Part shown: positions 63,288-64,000 of the stretch, piece after piece
Numbering within the stretch: position 1 is the stretch's first letter
Layout: each line of letters starts with the position of its first letter
Assembly: GCA_949825025.1 (NCBI GenBank)
Contig: OX463778.1
Coordinates: forward strand, 36,576,571-36,640,570
Source: Siphlonurus alternatus
Lineage: Eukaryota; Arthropoda; Insecta; Ephemeroptera; Siphlonuridae
Length of the DNA: 64,000 nucleotides
Direction: 5' to 3'
Translations under genes and position numbers: made by a program
The notes under the pieces: model-generated
Told to the model about the DNA's origin: nothing
Databases searched by the model: none
What the model saw: the letters and a program-made list of their open reading frames with translations, nothing else

Positions 63288-64000
63288 CTCCGATTTGATA
63301 AATAGATAATGTAAAACCAATTTAAAGAATATTTTCATTAACAATTTAAAGTACTCCATTCTGTAAAAATACTAATCCTAATCCTAAAATACAAAAATAA
63401 GTTTTGTCAGAAGATGTATTATGCGTGTAGTGTTATTTTTTTTTTAGTTATTTTTGTATTTTTATTTTTCCATGAATTCTTATTTCAATATTATTGATGC
63501 TATTGTTGTTGTTCGTGTTTTAGTTATCTAAATATTTTTATATTGACGTAATCCATGATTTAATTGTATTATATAATCAGTATTTGAATAAAATGAAATT
63601 AATGAAAAGTGTCCGATCCGAGTCATGAACTGAGATTTCATGGAACGGGGCTGACAAAAAACATATTATATTATATGATTTATATTATATATACATATAT
63701 TATATATATGTATATATATATATATGTATATACGTGACAAAAAATAAATAATTAAAATAAAATCTTATTGGTAATGAAATTAAGAATATATGCATGATTA
63801 TTGATTATACAATAATATAAAATAAAATGAAATTTGATCATTATATTAATACGTAAAAAAACTAATTGAAATATAAAAATAACGAAAATCCTGAAATATA
63901 TTTTTTTTAATATTGATGAAAGAAAATAATTAATTTAATTAAAGATCAACTAATTTATATCATGTAACATGGTGAGAAATATAATAAAAATAAATTATAT
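63288..64000. other. AT-rich end of window, no gene seen
   Basis: No coding or RNA signal. TA runs near 63660-63735. Confidence 0.5.

Overview
The window is AT-rich animal DNA. The evidence is two housekeeping genes split by GT-AG introns, a C2H2 zinc-finger gene, non-LTR retrotransposon remains, tRNA- and 5S-derived SINE-like pieces, many microsatellites and many short DNA transposons. Bacterial or viral origin is excluded by the intron structure. The two conserved proteins read like standard metazoan orthologues. The mixture of hAT-, Tc1- and TTAA-type short elements suggests a repeat-rich invertebrate; I cannot name the species.

Layout. 1-4.1 kb is intergenic with repeats. 4.2-17.2 kb (+) holds a complete SRP54 gene: 12 coding exons, 504 codons, all junction phases consistent. 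Its first intron carries a 5'-truncated LINE inserted into an older repeat. 17.7-25 kb is intergenic and dominated by a 1.96-kb palindrome. 25.07-36.3 kb (-) holds a complete SLC41/MgtE-type Mg2+ transporter (8 coding exons, 478 codons, probable noncoding first exon). 36.4-44 kb is intergenic with several foldback elements. 44.1-49.3 kb (-) holds a C2H2 zinc-finger protein of 401 residues in 4 exons, reconstructed by splicing. 49.8-64 kb shows no convincing gene: foldback elements, a 5S-derived SINE, microsatellites and a GGATGC-rich minisatellite, plus one weak candidate terminal exon near 63.2 kb.

The striking feature is not a gene but the number of long near-perfect inverted repeats (about 20, from 38 bp to 2.1 kb) in at least six sequence families, some nested inside one another and several inside introns. 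Three copies of one family have exact 8-bp target duplications, one of them only 38 bp long, i.e. two terminal repeats fused with nothing between. Many larger palindromes carry the CRE-type octamer TGACGTCA symmetrically in both arms. One family is built of 60-bp units with CGAA every 15-16 bp, another of exactly 80-bp units. Transcribed through introns, these would form long double-stranded hairpins. The three genes do not form a functional unit: SRP54 (protein targeting) and SLC41 (Mg2+ transport) are convergent, and the zinc-finger gene lies upstream of SLC41 on the same strand.
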